Source: Solenopsis invicta
Taxonomy: Eukaryota > Arthropoda > Insecta > Hymenoptera > Formicidae
Direction: 5' to 3'
DNA length: 64,000 bases
NCBI RefSeq assembly: GCF_016802725.1
Contig: NC_052672.1
Coordinates: 6,415,685 to 6,479,684 of the forward strand
Shown: piece by piece, positions 38,501 through 46,469 of the stretch
Position numbering within the stretch: position 1 is the first letter of the stretch
How the letters are laid out: each line of letters opens with the position of its first letter
Translations under genes and position numbers: made by a program
The notes under the pieces: model-generated
Databases searched by the model: none
What the model was told of the DNA's origin: nothing
Seen by the model: the letters and a program-made list of their open reading frames with translations, nothing else

Positions 38501-41500
38501 CATATAATCACGTACAGTATCAATAAAGCTTTAATCGCATTGTACGGAAAATGATTCAGAATATTATGCGGGCAGATTGGAATCGATATTGTTATTAGGC
38601 GCATCATCGTATTTGTTATAGATCATATGCGCGAGATTAACATGGTACTCGGTACCAGGTGCTGTTATAAAAAAAAAACGAGCGGATCCAAACTACATCA
38701 GTGTAATTGATTGTTAATTATAATTTTATGTGAACGTCGGCGTAATTTTTGCAGCACCAGCGCGGCTTCGCGAAGGTTGTCGTTAGGCTTGCCTCTGAGG
38801 CACTCCGGGCAAACATCCTTCGAATCTTCTGACGACGACCAAAAAAACCCGTCAGGCTCCCCCACGTCCCCTACAGCAGCTCCCGTTACACCCGCGGCAG
38901 CAGGTTCCTCCACTAGGTGAGTCTTAACCCCTTGAGCGACTTATCGTCTTTGCCGTATTTCTGGAGGCGTTGGCGCCTTTAGACGTCACATGCGTTTCTG
39001 TTGCGATTCATTGAAATGATTTTCCTCAAACGTTGTATACTAAAAGTTTTTGAGATCGTAAAATTCGAATTTTAAGTGAAAAGCTAGAATTTCAAAATGA
39101 TTGATGAAATATGGCGAGCCAATAAATGCAAAAGTCACAATTTTTTTAAACTCTTTGTTCCGGAGATTTTAAGTCGCAGAATACAAATTTAATGTTAGAA
39201 ACTAAAAATTTTAAATAGCTGAACAAATAACTGATTGAAAAGTTTAAAAATTCCAAAAACTGTAACAATGTTTTGAAACACTTTATCTGAGTTTTTTTAG
39301 GTTGTAAAATGCAAATTTGAGGTCAAAAACTTAAAGTTCAAAATGACTGATCTGATATAGCACTTGAAATAATGTGAAATAATGCAGTGATTTCAAAAAC
39401 TCGTAAAATTTTCCTAATTGTACCTGTTTTTTGTGTATGCCAAATGTAAAATATATGTTAAAAGTGAAAAATTGATTATGGCTCATTTAACATGAACGAA
39501 TTTCAAAAATCACATTTTTTTTTAATATAAAAAGCATATAAGTAATTTAATATTTTAAACAGTAACAAATGCATATTTACAAAATGACAGAAAAATTATT
39601 AAAATATGTTTGGCATTGTTTAAAACTCTTCTTAATATAATTATGTAATTGTAGGAGCTTGTTAAAACTTGTGATAAAATAAAAATTAATGATTCTCATT
39701 TCTAATTCTCATAAAATGTTTCTTATAATACTTTTCAAAAATTGAAATGCTGCACCTGTATATATGAAATTTCAAACAATTCTACATGGAGAAAAATACT
39801 TGAACAATTTTTATCTTACAAAACTAATAATAATATTCTAGATATTTTTATAAAAGTTATTAACTTTATTATTTAACTTATAATTGTTTAATTAGCGAAC
39901 CCTGCAAATGAATTACGAGTTTGTAATGCGATGCGATGCAAGATCTCCCTAAAAGTCGTTGATCAAGAAATGCGGTAGTTTCGCGCAGCGACAGAGACTC
40001 CGCATTACCCGAGGCGCATGTGCACGCTGCCTTTACTAATGCCCCACTCAGGTTGTTGACCGCGCTCAAGGTCCCGTAAGATACTCGTAGACTGACGTAG
40101 ACGCTACGCCGCGCGCCGTCCTTGGGTTGCCCCACTCTCTCCCCACTCTCCTCGGTCGCTCGGTCATTCACTACCCGACGAGCACGTGCACACGTGCGTC
40201 GGGTTTTTGACCTCGCAAGGTCCCATATCGTCTCGGCCGCTTCCCCACTCTCCTCGTAAAACTGCGGCCGTCATGACTCGGCTGCTCGACCGTCTCCACC
40301 GCCGCTACCGCTACCACTGCCGATGCTGCGCATTACAAACTCTCGTAACTTAATTATTTGCAGGGTTGGGTAATTAAAAAATTAAAAATTAAATAATAAA
40401 GTTAATAACTTTTAACTTAGTTTATTTTAAATAATTTAATTTTTAACTTTAACTAGTTATTTTTTAAACACATGAACTTTAATATATTAACTTTTTACCA
40501 AAGTTAAAAATTTATTTGTATAAAAAAAGGTTATAAAAGGAAAAATTTAAAAAAAGGAAAAACAGAAAAAGGAAAGACAGAGTTTAAAATAAAGAACGAG
40601 AGGAAAAAAAAATAGGAGAGCGAATATACGAAAAGAATAATATACATTTTTAGTAACCATTGGATTAATTGTAAGTGGAATATTTTGAAACTTTGATATA
40701 AAAACAAAACTTTATTTAATAAAATATTAGTTTCTTTTCTGTCTTTCAGGAAAAATCACATGTAATAGATGGATAGATATTATAAAATGTTGAAAATAAA
40801 AAAAAATAAATTTATAAAAAGTGAACGGACAAGGAAGAAAGGAGTTTTTAAATATGAAAAAAAATGAAGAGAAGAAAGGAAAAAAAGAAGGAAAAGAGTT
40901 TAAAATTAAAAAATCTATATTTTAATAATGTTAATCACTAATATAATATTTGTCTTAAAAAGTGAAGGTTAGAATCATAACCCAACATTGAAAGATTAAA
41001 GAAACATTGTATAAATCTTACATTGAAACATTGTAATATTGTATGGAAGTTACGAAAAATTTCAATGTTACTACAAACTTGCAGTAACGTTGAAATGTCC
41101 GCCATATTACACCTGAAAATTTTTATGACGTTTCGGACTATTTGGGATCGACTACTTGTTTTACTGGTGGAAGAAACAAAACGCAATGCCAGTAATTTTT
41201 ATTTCTGCATTATTTTTACTAGAAATAACTCATTTTCGAATGGACTAATAGTAAATCCATTCAAGTAATTATTTTTTTTTTACAGTAAAGTATATCATAC
41301 TATTCTCAAGACTGTAAGCACGAATAACTTCACATACTTGTATCTTTTACTGCGTAGTAAAATAAATTTTGTCAACGTTAAGAGAAAAAATACTGAGAAT
41401 TGAAAAATACTATAATAGTTTCTAAAGTTTTGTTTGTTCAGCATGCGATTATTAATTCATCATTAACATATTAGGTTATCATTCTGAAATCTTATATTCA

Positions 41501-44500
41501 AATCCTGCTGATGTATTTCCAAAAATTTGTGAAACAATGAATAATTGTAATTAATAAAATATACGCGAAACAAGGAAACTACAAAAATATGTCCAAAAAT
41601 AAAAATTGATAGAAAAATAAAAAGGAAAGAATTTTTTTTTGTTAAAATATTGTAGAAAATAAATTTTAACTATCAATCTATTTGTTACTATAGAATTCGT
41701 AATAAATACTGCAAAATCCGTACTGGAAAAATGTTTAATGCAGTAGTACATATGTGATAAAAATTGTAAAAAAAGACTGAAAGAGTTTAAAGGGATGGCA
41801 AAAATATTATATTATACAATAAACGTTACTGTTTTTCAACTCTCAGTAAGTCGATAAAATAAATTTTATTGAGATATACGGTAATTTAGATTTACGTACA
41901 TTTCTTCAATATATAGCAGCATAAAAACTTTACGAAATGTAAAAAGTACCTTGCATTATGGCTATACGACGATCGTTTATTTACCAAGAAAGTAAAGTAA
42001 ATTTTACCTAAGTGGCGCCTATTACCTATGTATATGGACCTGCCAGTTTCTTAAAATTAATAGAATTCCAGCGCATATTACTTTACATTTTTTTCTGTGT
42101 ATTCTCAATTTTCAAATGCAAAAAATTATAGGTAATATTTATTTTTGGATTTTTGGGATTTAACAGTCCGCCATATTGCATCAATCATTTTAAATTTTTA
42201 AATTTTCACAAATTTGTTTTTAGAAACCTTTATACACAAGATTTTATGAAAATCAAAATACTTCTTTCCCCGCCCCTAGGGACACATTTTGCTCGAAAGG
42301 TCCTGCTACTCAAGAGGTTAATTACATTACGTTACGTAAAGGCACATGGGAATGACATAAAGCACATCTCAAGCAGCTGCTTATATAATCATAGTTATGC
42401 TACGTAAAAGATAACGTACGTACGTTAAAATTGCGAGACAATTTGAGAATTCTGGCGTCTCAACTTTCTTCTTTATAACATTACGAATTTTTCCTTTGAA
42501 GTTTACTTTAGCTTTGAGTGAAAGCGCCATATTTTCGTGAGATCCAATTTAGGAAACGGCTGAGCGCGAGCCGCAAAGTTTCGTTTTCCTGTTCAATACC
42601 GGCGAAGCCTGCGCCCGAGAGAGGAGGAAGCGAGTTTCGCAGTTTATAGAAAGAACAAGCCATGCACTACCTGTTCGAAGAAACGCATGAGACTTTCTAA
42701 ATATGCCACGAACAAGCGCGCTTGAACCTTGAGTGGAGGAGGTCCGAGGTCGTACATACGCGGCGAGGAGCCAGCCATTGCAATCAAAACACTTTATCCT
42801 CGTTATCCGTTGCGTTGCTCTCTCCGGGACTTCTCTCGCGCGGCTATAATTCTCGAAGATCTACCGCTGTTTCCGCCGGAGTGAAACATCGCGTCTCTCT
42901 TGAAAAGTGGATTTACGAAAAACATTCCTCTAAGAACAGTAGCGCGCAATGAAGATACAGAGCTCCACTATATCCGAGTTTGCTTCTTTCTTTTTCTCCC
43001 TCGCCCTCTCTTTCTTTCTCTCCCTTTCGCCTCCCGACCCCGCGCGCTCTGTAAACTTTTCTTTACATAATGGGATTTCGGGAATTGCATTAGATGAAGA
43101 ATAAATGTGTTCATTACGTAAATTTTAGCGCGTAACCACACGACTAACAACGCGGTGGGGCGGTCGAGATCCATCGGAGGGATCCACAATCGCGGAAAGA
43201 TTGGAAATCTTCGCTTAACTTTATTGACCGTCTCGTTAATTGATTTTAGCAATGGTCGGAGGAGTCATTACTTGCTGAAGCGGCGGCAGCTGTTTAAGTT
43301 CGGGATGCGGGGGAGCGAAGCCGGATGCTTTACTTGGCCGAGAGGCCTCGCAGTCGGCCCGGACAACTCCATCGTCGTGGCCGACAGCTCCAATCATCGT
43401 GTTCAAGTAAGTCATTCTTCTAATGTCTAAATCAATCTCTATAAACTAGCTTATATTTAATTTCACACATTTTCCATACATTAGCATACATTTTATTCAT
43501 TTTTTTTAGTTGTACAACATTTTTTTTAATAAACTTATATTTTAATAATCTCTATTTCAAAAGATACAATAAATTTTTAATATTTTTTAATTATTATTTA
43601 TATATACATTATTTTTATTTGACAATAAATTTAATTAATTAATTTTATTTAAAGTGACAAAAATTAATATATTTATTAAAATCTTTGTTATTTAAATTTC
43701 ACAGCATTAATCCTCAAGCTGATCCTTAAAGCCCAGATTAATATTGTTTATTGAAATAAAAACTTTCGGTTAATTGTTTTTAAATTTGTTTAATATCTTC
43801 AAATTTGTTCTATTTAATCAAATTTATTTTAAATTACACATATAATTATATATTAAATACTAATATTTTATTTATTGTATTAACTAATAATAATTTGATA
43901 ACTATTTTAATCTTAATACATATTTCTATTAATTATTCATAAAAATGACGTTAACACGCAAATGACACTGCCTTGGATTCCCATAATTCAAAATTCATTT
44001 TACATTTTTTTACTATTTTATAAATTGCAAGCTGCTAAAATAATTGAATTAATTGTTTTAATGTAAGCACAATCTTATTAATATTATTTTAATCTATCAA
44101 ACTTTTAATAACAAGAACTGTATTAATTAAACTTGAATTAACACGTGTGAAAGTTATCAATAGTAGCACTCAAAGATTAAACAGAACATCAAATGCGAGA
44201 AGTAAAGTTATCTTGCAAGTCAAACGATATAACAATCTTCCAATAATAAAATTATGTTATAAAAAAAAGTAATTAAAATTGAATCAGTTACAAAAAAATA
44301 ATAATTTTGAAAGACTAATTGTTTCACTTCGTAGCAACTGGTCGAATTCAATAATGACAACATATACGCTTCGATAAATCAATCGCTTAAAGCAATAATA
44401 GTTAACCTGGGATATGAGTAAAGTTGAACGAGGCCTTTAGGATTTTACGGGGGTAGTAAAGGCGAGACCGTAAATAAGGCACAGGGGAAAATTTCTCGTC

Positions 44501-46133
44501 TTAGACCTAGCGCTATTGCGGTCGGTCGCGATACCAATTTTAATTTCGGGCCTCGATGAAAAAACGACTGCGCGTCGCTCGGTTCGCAGGTATTCGACGG
44601 TAATGGGAACTTCATAAAGGAGTTCGGAACGTACGGCAGCGGCGAGGGTGAGTTCGATTGCCTCGCCGGGGTGGCCGTAAACCGGATCGGGCAGTACATC
44701 ATAGCGGACCGCTACAACCACAGGATCCAGGTGCTCGATCCGTCCGGTCGCTTTCTGCGGGCCTTCGGCTCTCAGGGCACCGCCGACGGCCGATTCAATT
44801 ATCCCTGGGGCATCACCACCGATGCTCTCGGATTCATCTACGTATGCGACAAGGAGAATCATCGCGTGCAGGTGCGTGTCATATCAAAAGGACCAATCAA
44901 TTCGCCGTGTAATCGGCTAATTATTCGAGAGAACGTTGATTAAAATAAATTTCTATTTTTTTCTCTCGCGGCATTGATAATTTCATTATACAAATCTGCA
45001 TCAGATAAAGTCGCGGAAAGAGGGAAGACTTATACTCAGCAAATTTCCATGTTCGGTCTCGTTAAATTTTAACGATTGTTAATCCTTTGTGCTGGACGAC
45101 CTCATTTGCGGTTATCCTCTTTTACAATTTACTTGCTCGATTTTCATTTGAAACTCGATTTATGAAATAATTTGATGATTGTATTCCAATCTGAAGTCAA
45201 AAATTAAATATTTAAAACATTGAATTCAATATGGCAAACAGTTTTTAAAAATAATTCAATTATTGTAAAATTTAGTTTTAAAGAATTTTTAGCATCACAA
45301 AATAATACTAAATTTTTAATTTTGCTTAGTTTGTATTTGTAACTCGTATCCGAGTGGAACTCTTATAAGCGTATTAACTTTTAAACTCTTATGAACTCTG
45401 TGATACAAGTTTCTCTTTTATTGGAGATTACTACTATTTGAATTTTGACATTTTCATATAACATTCAAAAGCAGCGAACTTGCTAAAACTGAGATTTATA
45501 ATAAATTTAATTATTTTTATTTAATTTCTATATCAAATTTCGAATTTAAAAATTCTAAAGTCAGAACCGAATTCAGCGACCTCATAAATCCTTAGAAAAC
45601 AAGGTTTTAATTACTTTATTAGAGAGCTTTCCGTCCTCAAAGGGTTAAAAGACTCATCCGCCAGCTTTAATGCTCTGATCGGATTATTCAATTGTTCACA
45701 GGTATTTCAATCGGACGGCACGTTCGTGGGCAAGTTCGGCTCATGCGGTAGCGGACGCGGCCAGTTAGAACACCCGCACTACATCGCGGTGAGCAACACC
45801 AATCGGGTAATCGTCAGCGACGGCAACAACCACCGCGTGCAGATATTCGATGTGAACGGCCGCGTGTTGACGTCCTTCGGCTCGGAGGGCTCGGACGACG
45901 GCCAGTTCAAGTTCCCACGGGGCGTCGCCGTGGACGATCAGGGCTATATTGTCGTCGCCGACTCCGGCAACAACCGTATACAGATCTTCAGCCCCGACGG
46001 CGCGTTCGTCAAGTCCTTCGGCTGCTGGGGCAGCGGCGACGGCGAGTTCAAAGGTCTCGAAGGCGTCGCCGTCACATCTACCGGCAACATCGTTGTCTGC
46101 GACCGCGAGAATCACCGAGTCCAAGTATTCTGA
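1687..46133 (+). CDS. tn: TRIM-NHL protein, thin/nhl-1 (TRIM32-like E3 ubiquitin ligase), 3' twelve exons
   Basis: Joined exons: 1687-2036, 5838-6113, 11715-12036, 15512-15759, 17614-17876, 22991-23291, 25766-25906 (possible cassette), 37715-38275, 38755-38916, 43250-43406, 44590-44871, 45702-46133. They total 3495 nt, in frame at every junction, giving 1164 residues plus TGA. Residues 1-116 are coiled coil following the B-boxes, about 117-208 a conserved linker, 209-874 low-complexity Ser/Glu/Arg-rich sequence, and about 888-1164 six NHL repeats. RING and B-boxes must lie upstream, since the first exon begins in mid-protein. In Drosophila the family member Thin is a muscle protein needed for sarcomere and costamere integrity; TRIM32 ubiquitinates muscle proteins. 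The fly protein is about 1.35 kb-residue size, which fits the roughly 200 residues missing here. Assignment to tn rather than brat, mei-P26 or wech rests on the very long charged linker and the VEFIRNFEYEAGDYNRRVRF segment. Exon structure is inferred from splice signals and phase only. Confidence 0.85.
2037..5837 (+). other. tn intron, AT-rich
   Basis: The intron contains one foldback element (3354-3585) and no supported exon. The stretch 3930-4030 is rich in short CAAAATA/TTTTGA direct and inverted motifs of a type seen again near 48940. Confidence 0.7.
3354..3585. mobile_element. Foldback MITE, GAAAGAAC family copy 1
   Basis: The ends are inverted: GGAAAGAACAATTTTACTG on the left (from about 3356) and its complement on the right (about 3562-3580). 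The interior shares CAGATCTGAAAATAATT with the copy at 62880. There is no coding capacity, so this is non-autonomous. Confidence 0.65.
5838..6113 (+). CDS. tn: tn exon: linker after coiled coil
   Basis: Acceptor TTCGCAG, donor GA|GTAACT. It encodes NFEYEAGDYNRRVRFVMAHD and then a Gly/Ser-rich stretch ending RYVPEYE. The first 45 residues look conserved and folded; from there the sequence becomes disordered. It contains LMRSKSDHR, the first of three RS[K/R]SxH motifs in the protein. The last codon is split (GA|G), which removes the apparent TAA stop at 6115. Confidence 0.85.
6114..11714 (+). other. tn intron, AT-rich
   Basis: No supported exon lies in these 5.6 kb. Visible are a GC-richer patch at 6460-6960, a pyrimidine-rich tract at about 7945-8030 and a TG-rich run just before the acceptor at 11680-11712. 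ORFs at 6454-6951, 7844-8148 and 8224-8655 lack domain features. Confidence 0.6.
11715..12036 (+). CDS. tn: tn exon: charged disordered linker
   Basis: Acceptor GTGCCAG just after a TG-rich tract, donor CAG|GTTAGA, phase 2 in and phase 0 out. It encodes YDAPEYEVPRNKSRYRSRF and a basic/acidic segment ending in a Pro/Gln run (PVPQPQPPKPQ). PEYE here echoes the PEYE that ends the previous exon. GC content is far above the flanking introns. Confidence 0.8.
12037..15511 (+). other. tn intron
   Basis: The intron contains a (TG)n microsatellite and a CpG-rich patch at 15180-15500 just before the exon. The small ORF at 14537-14770 and those in the CpG patch show no recognisable protein. Confidence 0.6.
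14449..14505. repeat. (TG)n microsatellite
   Basis: About 28 TG units, pure, preceded by a poly(A) run. Confidence 0.95.
15512..15759 (+). CDS. tn: tn exon: Thr/Ala/Pro-rich linker
   Basis: Acceptor CGCGCAG, donor AG|GTAAAC, phase 0 in and phase 2 out. It begins VQVRKVPTAVARQTSEDDEI and continues through Thr and Ala runs into a Pro/Glu-rich segment (PVHPPPPRELPEREPEEQ). No folded domain is visible. Confidence 0.8.
15760..17613 (+). other. tn intron, AT-rich
   Basis: The intron carries a diverged dispersed repeat (16083-16310). It becomes GC-rich from about 17390, just before the exon. No other feature is visible. Confidence 0.6.
16083..16310 (+). repeat. Dispersed repeat, copy 1 of the pair with 56585-56840
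   Basis: Aligned by eye with 56585-56840, the two share CTAAATTTTGGTC/CCAAATTTTGGTC, an ATAATRGTTTWTACAGC block, AATAACTTTTAA, and CATCAAATTTGCAAATAA/TATTAAATTTGCAAATAA at the end. They look like old copies at roughly 70-75% identity. There is no ORF, and the class is unknown. Confidence 0.55.
17614..17876 (+). CDS. tn: tn exon: Ser/Thr-rich linker with EEMKQKYL motif
   Basis: Acceptor CTCGCGCAG, donor G|GTAAAT, phase 2 in and phase 1 out. It encodes a Ser-rich start, then GAPFTAEEMKQKYLSRAPP, then Thr/Ser sequence ending RPPFQSRFLGA. The KQKYL element resembles YLAAKYG and YLKNKYG in the 37715 exon and may be a repeated short binding motif. Confidence 0.8.
17877..22990 (+). other. tn intron with internal GC-rich patch
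   Basis: The sequence is AT-rich except for 20130-21540, which is GC/CpG-rich and holds overlapping ORFs on both strands (20138-20665 -, 21097-21396 +) without domains. The patch could be regulatory or the remnant of another sequence. An (AT)n run is at 19664-19682. Confidence 0.55.
22991..23291 (+). CDS. tn: tn exon: acidic/Ser-rich linker, GC donor
   Basis: Acceptor TTCTCAG, phase 1 in (NRAAPPPPVPAPREEPATKK), phase 2 out. It encodes a Lys/Glu/Asp tract, Ser/Glu-rich sequence, and ends SAEARRGSKEDSPST. The only donor that fits is AG|GCAAGT, so the following intron is a GC-AG intron; the other visible tn donors are GT. Confidence 0.8.
23292..25765 (+). other. tn GC-AG intron, 5' segment
   Basis: The intron starts with GCAAGT. 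It contains a tandem duplication at 24003-24065 (TAATTAATTGTGATTATGCT twice) and a CpG-rich patch from about 24640 to 25765 that could be the promoter of the nested ORF. Confidence 0.55.
24003..24065. repeat. Short tandem duplication
   Basis: ATTAATTAATTGTGATTATG, followed by CTT, occurs twice about 32 bases apart, so it is a recent local duplication. Confidence 0.8.
25766..25906 (+). CDS. tn: Possible tn cassette exon, also 5' part of the long acidic ORF
   Basis: CTCAG acceptor and CAG|GTTCGT donor bound 141 nt (47 codons). It enters in phase 2 needing one base and leaves in phase 2, exactly as required between the exons at 22991 and 37715. Joined, it gives ...SPST-R-YSSPRGSPAQSV...SYTS-R-FLNKSRSQ. 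Because it is symmetric it could be included or skipped. The same frame runs on past the donor to 27797. The acceptor's pyrimidine tract is weak, so usage is uncertain. Confidence 0.55.
25809..27797 (+). CDS. Long acidic ORF with NGW motifs and C-terminal hydrophobic tail (nested gene or tn alternative last exon)
   Basis: I do not recognise this protein. The frame is open from 25728 to a TAA at 27795; the first ATG is 25809 (A at -3), giving 662 residues. Visible order: Thr/Gly-rich N terminus, about 230 residues of mixed disordered sequence, a Ser/Asp/Glu/Lys-rich block, then three spaced motifs (DDNGWVITEQDLE, KNGWLVSDESESE, DENGWVILDDDD), a run of 20 Asp, and a final hydrophobic segment MVTTVFCVSVLCYSVLTNLF followed only by Pro. 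That tail looks like a tail anchor, so the protein would face the cytosol on a membrane. The frame lies wholly inside a tn intron on the same strand. Its first 98 coding bases coincide with the possible tn cassette exon, so it may instead be a tn isoform of about 1263 visible residues lacking NHL repeats. The long GC-rich open frame and hydrophobic end argue that it is real coding. Confidence 0.65.
   Translation: MTTTMTTPSGGGGAGGAAMTTTTSTTPGSYTSRFVAHVAHGQTTAHDEATSNSSNPLDRNRFRAFSADGTDDERCTAGRVDDDRVIVATATIADSAYDVDADGDALIPQATYASSAQTDVIITDESTTSSTSSHLAISEPESLLGSCRGDSRVASVTSGDEGALVQSRRRSGNNEISLVAAGTADESTLTTREDYSDARGSGAEEITKRNFEDVPSSIRVIVEDVDAPPVLAEEPASDSTTNRTVEMTDERRDRSRSKESHSISECSSSVSGRTMSDSESESDSESDCEGETEDEEEDDESRDENCNVKKEKKEEKRDDENYGDKDSAEANNGNKDKDSCNSESDEETTVLSISSNTRGEGSVTPDDRYERDLKRRSASIIDERSIEEMFDDNGWVITEQDLEQDLQTDLGTVAATPLDLESTIDRPCDETAGSIGDVVNDATGTRTEEIIPRIVDETSSNLEDSFARSNIVDDAREMVPSSEEQPAPEIPPRSRVYRQSSLGKNGWLVSDESESESDRATSPIEAPSDREVVARIGSASEAMAIDEIEDSTGDIDENGWVILDDDDDDDDDDDDDDDDDDEDSSAQENTIRSKTTDLVNSKTNIENGALVANATRSKGTEQSGPDEDEETPGASMSVPMQMVTTVFCVSVLCYSVLTNLFP
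27499..27555 (+). repeat. (GAY)n coding trinucleotide repeat
   Basis: GAC/GAT codons run nearly without interruption and encode 20 Asp in the long acidic ORF. The mix of GAC and GAT argues for selection on Asp rather than recent slippage alone. Confidence 0.9.
28006..28954. mobile_element. piggyBac-like MITE with TTAA target duplication
   Basis: Both ends read TTAACCCTTAAACTGTAA, in inverted orientation (28006-28023 and 28937-28954). TTAA flanks and CCCTT termini are the hallmark of piggyBac-type elements. At 949 bp it has no transposase. It sits 209 bases after the stop of the acidic ORF. A related copy is at 55518-56404. Confidence 0.85.
28268..28273 (+). terminator. Candidate polyadenylation signal AATAAA inside the MITE
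   Basis: This AATAAA lies 471 bases after the acidic ORF stop and within the piggyBac-like element. If the ORF is expressed, the transposon may supply its 3' end. Confidence 0.3.
30146..30192. repeat. Tandem duplication, 23-base unit
   Basis: GTGTCATCATTGAAATACTT, followed by AGA, occurs twice back to back. Confidence 0.85.
30965..31072. mobile_element. Short foldback hairpin element
   Basis: CTGTGTTCAGAAACATTAAA at the left pairs with CTAGTGTTTCTGAACGCAG at the right over about 45 bases of near-palindrome. The TTTCTGAA-type end also appears singly near 19186. It is likely a tiny MITE. Confidence 0.6.
36810..37010. mobile_element. Foldback MITE, GAAAGAAC family copy 2 (diverged)
   Basis: Left AAAGAATTTTGCTGTAATAT and the complement of the right end (AAAACGATTTTGCTAAAGTA) form imperfect inverted ends. 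The interior TTTTGTTGAATC and TTTGATGGATCAAC resemble the copy at 62880. Confidence 0.5.
37715..38275 (+). CDS. tn: tn exon: Arg-Glu dipeptide tract and RSRS motifs
   Basis: Acceptor TGTTTCAG, donor AG|GTGGGC, phase 2 in and out. After FLNKSRSQAAMMAS comes an almost pure Arg-Glu (with a few Asp) tract of about 50 residues, likely a single charged helix. Then SRYAALKERRQRLARSRSSH, NAYLAAKYGAGSELARSRSTH and SSWARYLKNKYGNR. The repeated RSRSxH and YLxxKYG elements look like short linear motifs. The tract is built from CGNGAN hexamers and is prone to length change. Confidence 0.85.
37750..37888 (+). repeat. Coding hexamer repeat (CGNGAN)n
   Basis: An imperfect hexanucleotide array encodes the Arg-Glu tract of tn. 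Codons alternate CGT/CGG/CGC/CGA and GAA/GAG. Confidence 0.9.
38276..38754 (+). other. tn intron, short
   Basis: 479 bases of AT-rich sequence with ordinary GT-AG ends; nothing further is seen in it. Confidence 0.7.
38755..38916 (+). CDS. tn: tn exon: Ser/Pro/Thr-rich linker before the NHL domain
   Basis: Acceptor TTTTTGCAG, donor AG|GTGAGT (consensus). It encodes TSAASRRLSLGLPLRHSGQ, an acidic Ser/Asp patch, then PSGSPTSPTAAPVTPAAAGSST. Phase 2 in and out. Several Ser-Pro and Thr-Pro sites are visible. Confidence 0.85.
38917..43249 (+). other. tn intron before the NHL exons
   Basis: 4.3 kb. It contains the long-TIR element at 39851-40416, a GC-richer patch at 42530-42930 and a CT-rich tract at about 42985-43035. 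No supported exon was found. Confidence 0.6.
39851..40416. mobile_element. MITE with about 80-base terminal inverted repeats
   Basis: The left end (from 39852, AAAGTTATTAACTTTATTAT) is inverted at the right end (to about 40415). The pairing continues inward through AACCCTGCAAAT, AATTACGAG and TTTGTAATGCG with small indels. The interior is GC-rich, unlike the flanks, and includes an inner hairpin CCCGAC...GTCGGG at about 40173-40202. No ORF of note. Confidence 0.75.
43250..43406 (+). CDS. tn: tn exon: start of NHL propeller, repeat 1
   Basis: Acceptor TGATTTTAG, donor CAA|GTAAGT. It encodes NGRRSHYLLKRRQLFKFGMR and the first NHL repeat (FTWPRGLAVGPDNSIVVADS, then SNHRVQ). The intron falls exactly after HRVQ in phase 0. 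Confidence 0.92.
43407..44589 (+). other. tn intron within the NHL domain
   Basis: 1.2 kb of very AT-rich sequence, with no other feature seen. Confidence 0.7.
44590..44871 (+). CDS. tn: tn exon: NHL repeats 2 and 3
   Basis: Acceptor TTCGCAG, donor CAG|GTGCGT, phase 0 at both ends. It encodes VFDGNGNFIKEFGTYGSGEG, then FDCLAGVAV...YNHRIQVL and FNYPWGITT...ENHRVQ. Both ends cut NHL repeats at the same VQ|VF position. Confidence 0.95.
44872..45701 (+). other. tn intron within the NHL domain
   Basis: 830 bases, largely occupied by the TTAA-flanked candidate element at 45079-45648. Confidence 0.65.
45079..45648. mobile_element. Candidate TTAA-flanked MITE, second family
   Basis: The left end reads TTAATCCTTTGTGCTGGACG and the complement of the right end TTAACCCTTTGAGGACGG, imperfect inverted ends of about 18 bases flanked by TTAA. 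It is 570 bp without an ORF. The match is weaker than in the 28006 element. Confidence 0.5.
45702..46133 (+). CDS. tn: tn last exon: NHL repeats 4-6 and stop
   Basis: Acceptor TTCACAG. It encodes three NHL repeats (LEHPHYIAV...NNHRVQIF, FKFPRGVAV...NNRIQIF, FKGLEGVAV...ENHRVQVF) and ends with TGA right after the last VF. The propeller thus has six blades closed by the last strand, as in brat and TRIM32 relatives. Confidence 0.95.
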   Translation, partial: VFQSDGTFVGKFGSCGSGRGQLEHPHYIAVSNTNRVIVSDGNNHRVQIFDVNGRVLTSFGSEGSDDGQFKFPRGVAVDDQGYIVVADSGNNRIQIFSPDGAFVKSFGCWGSGDGEFKGLEGVAVTSTGNIVVCDRENHRVQVF

Positions 46134-46463
46134 GTTCGTCTATTACGTTTTATTTAATGTTGAAGGAGCTCTGCTTCAAACAGGTACCTACGTGTTGATT
46201 GATATTCGCGTTTATTAATACTGTTAATGATAAGCGAATATTCAAAAAATATTTCTCTAGACAATGTCCCATATTTAAATATTTGAAGAGTGCATTGTCT
46301 ACGAGTGCAAATTTACTTGCGAAATCAAACTTCAATAATCTCAAATAATTATTTTATAGCGATGTATTTGAAAGCTCTAACGAATATTTAGCAAAGCTCG
46401 AAATTGAAAAAAAATTCGAAAAAAAAGATATAAAATATGAGAATACTTCCACATATTACGAGA

Positions 46464-46469
46464 AATAAA
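46464..46469 (+). terminator. Candidate tn polyadenylation signal AATAAA
   Basis: This is an early AATAAA on the + strand, 331 bases after the tn stop. Another lies at 46768-46773. Either could end the transcript; no T/GT-rich element was strong enough to choose between them. Confidence 0.35.

Noticed and set aside
38925..42320. A possible 3.4 kb TTAA-ended element (TTAACCCCTTGAG ... CTCAAGAGGTTAA)
   Set aside because: Only about 13 bases pair, with a mismatch, and the sequence inside those ends does not continue as inverted repeats; chance is likely in AT-rich DNA.
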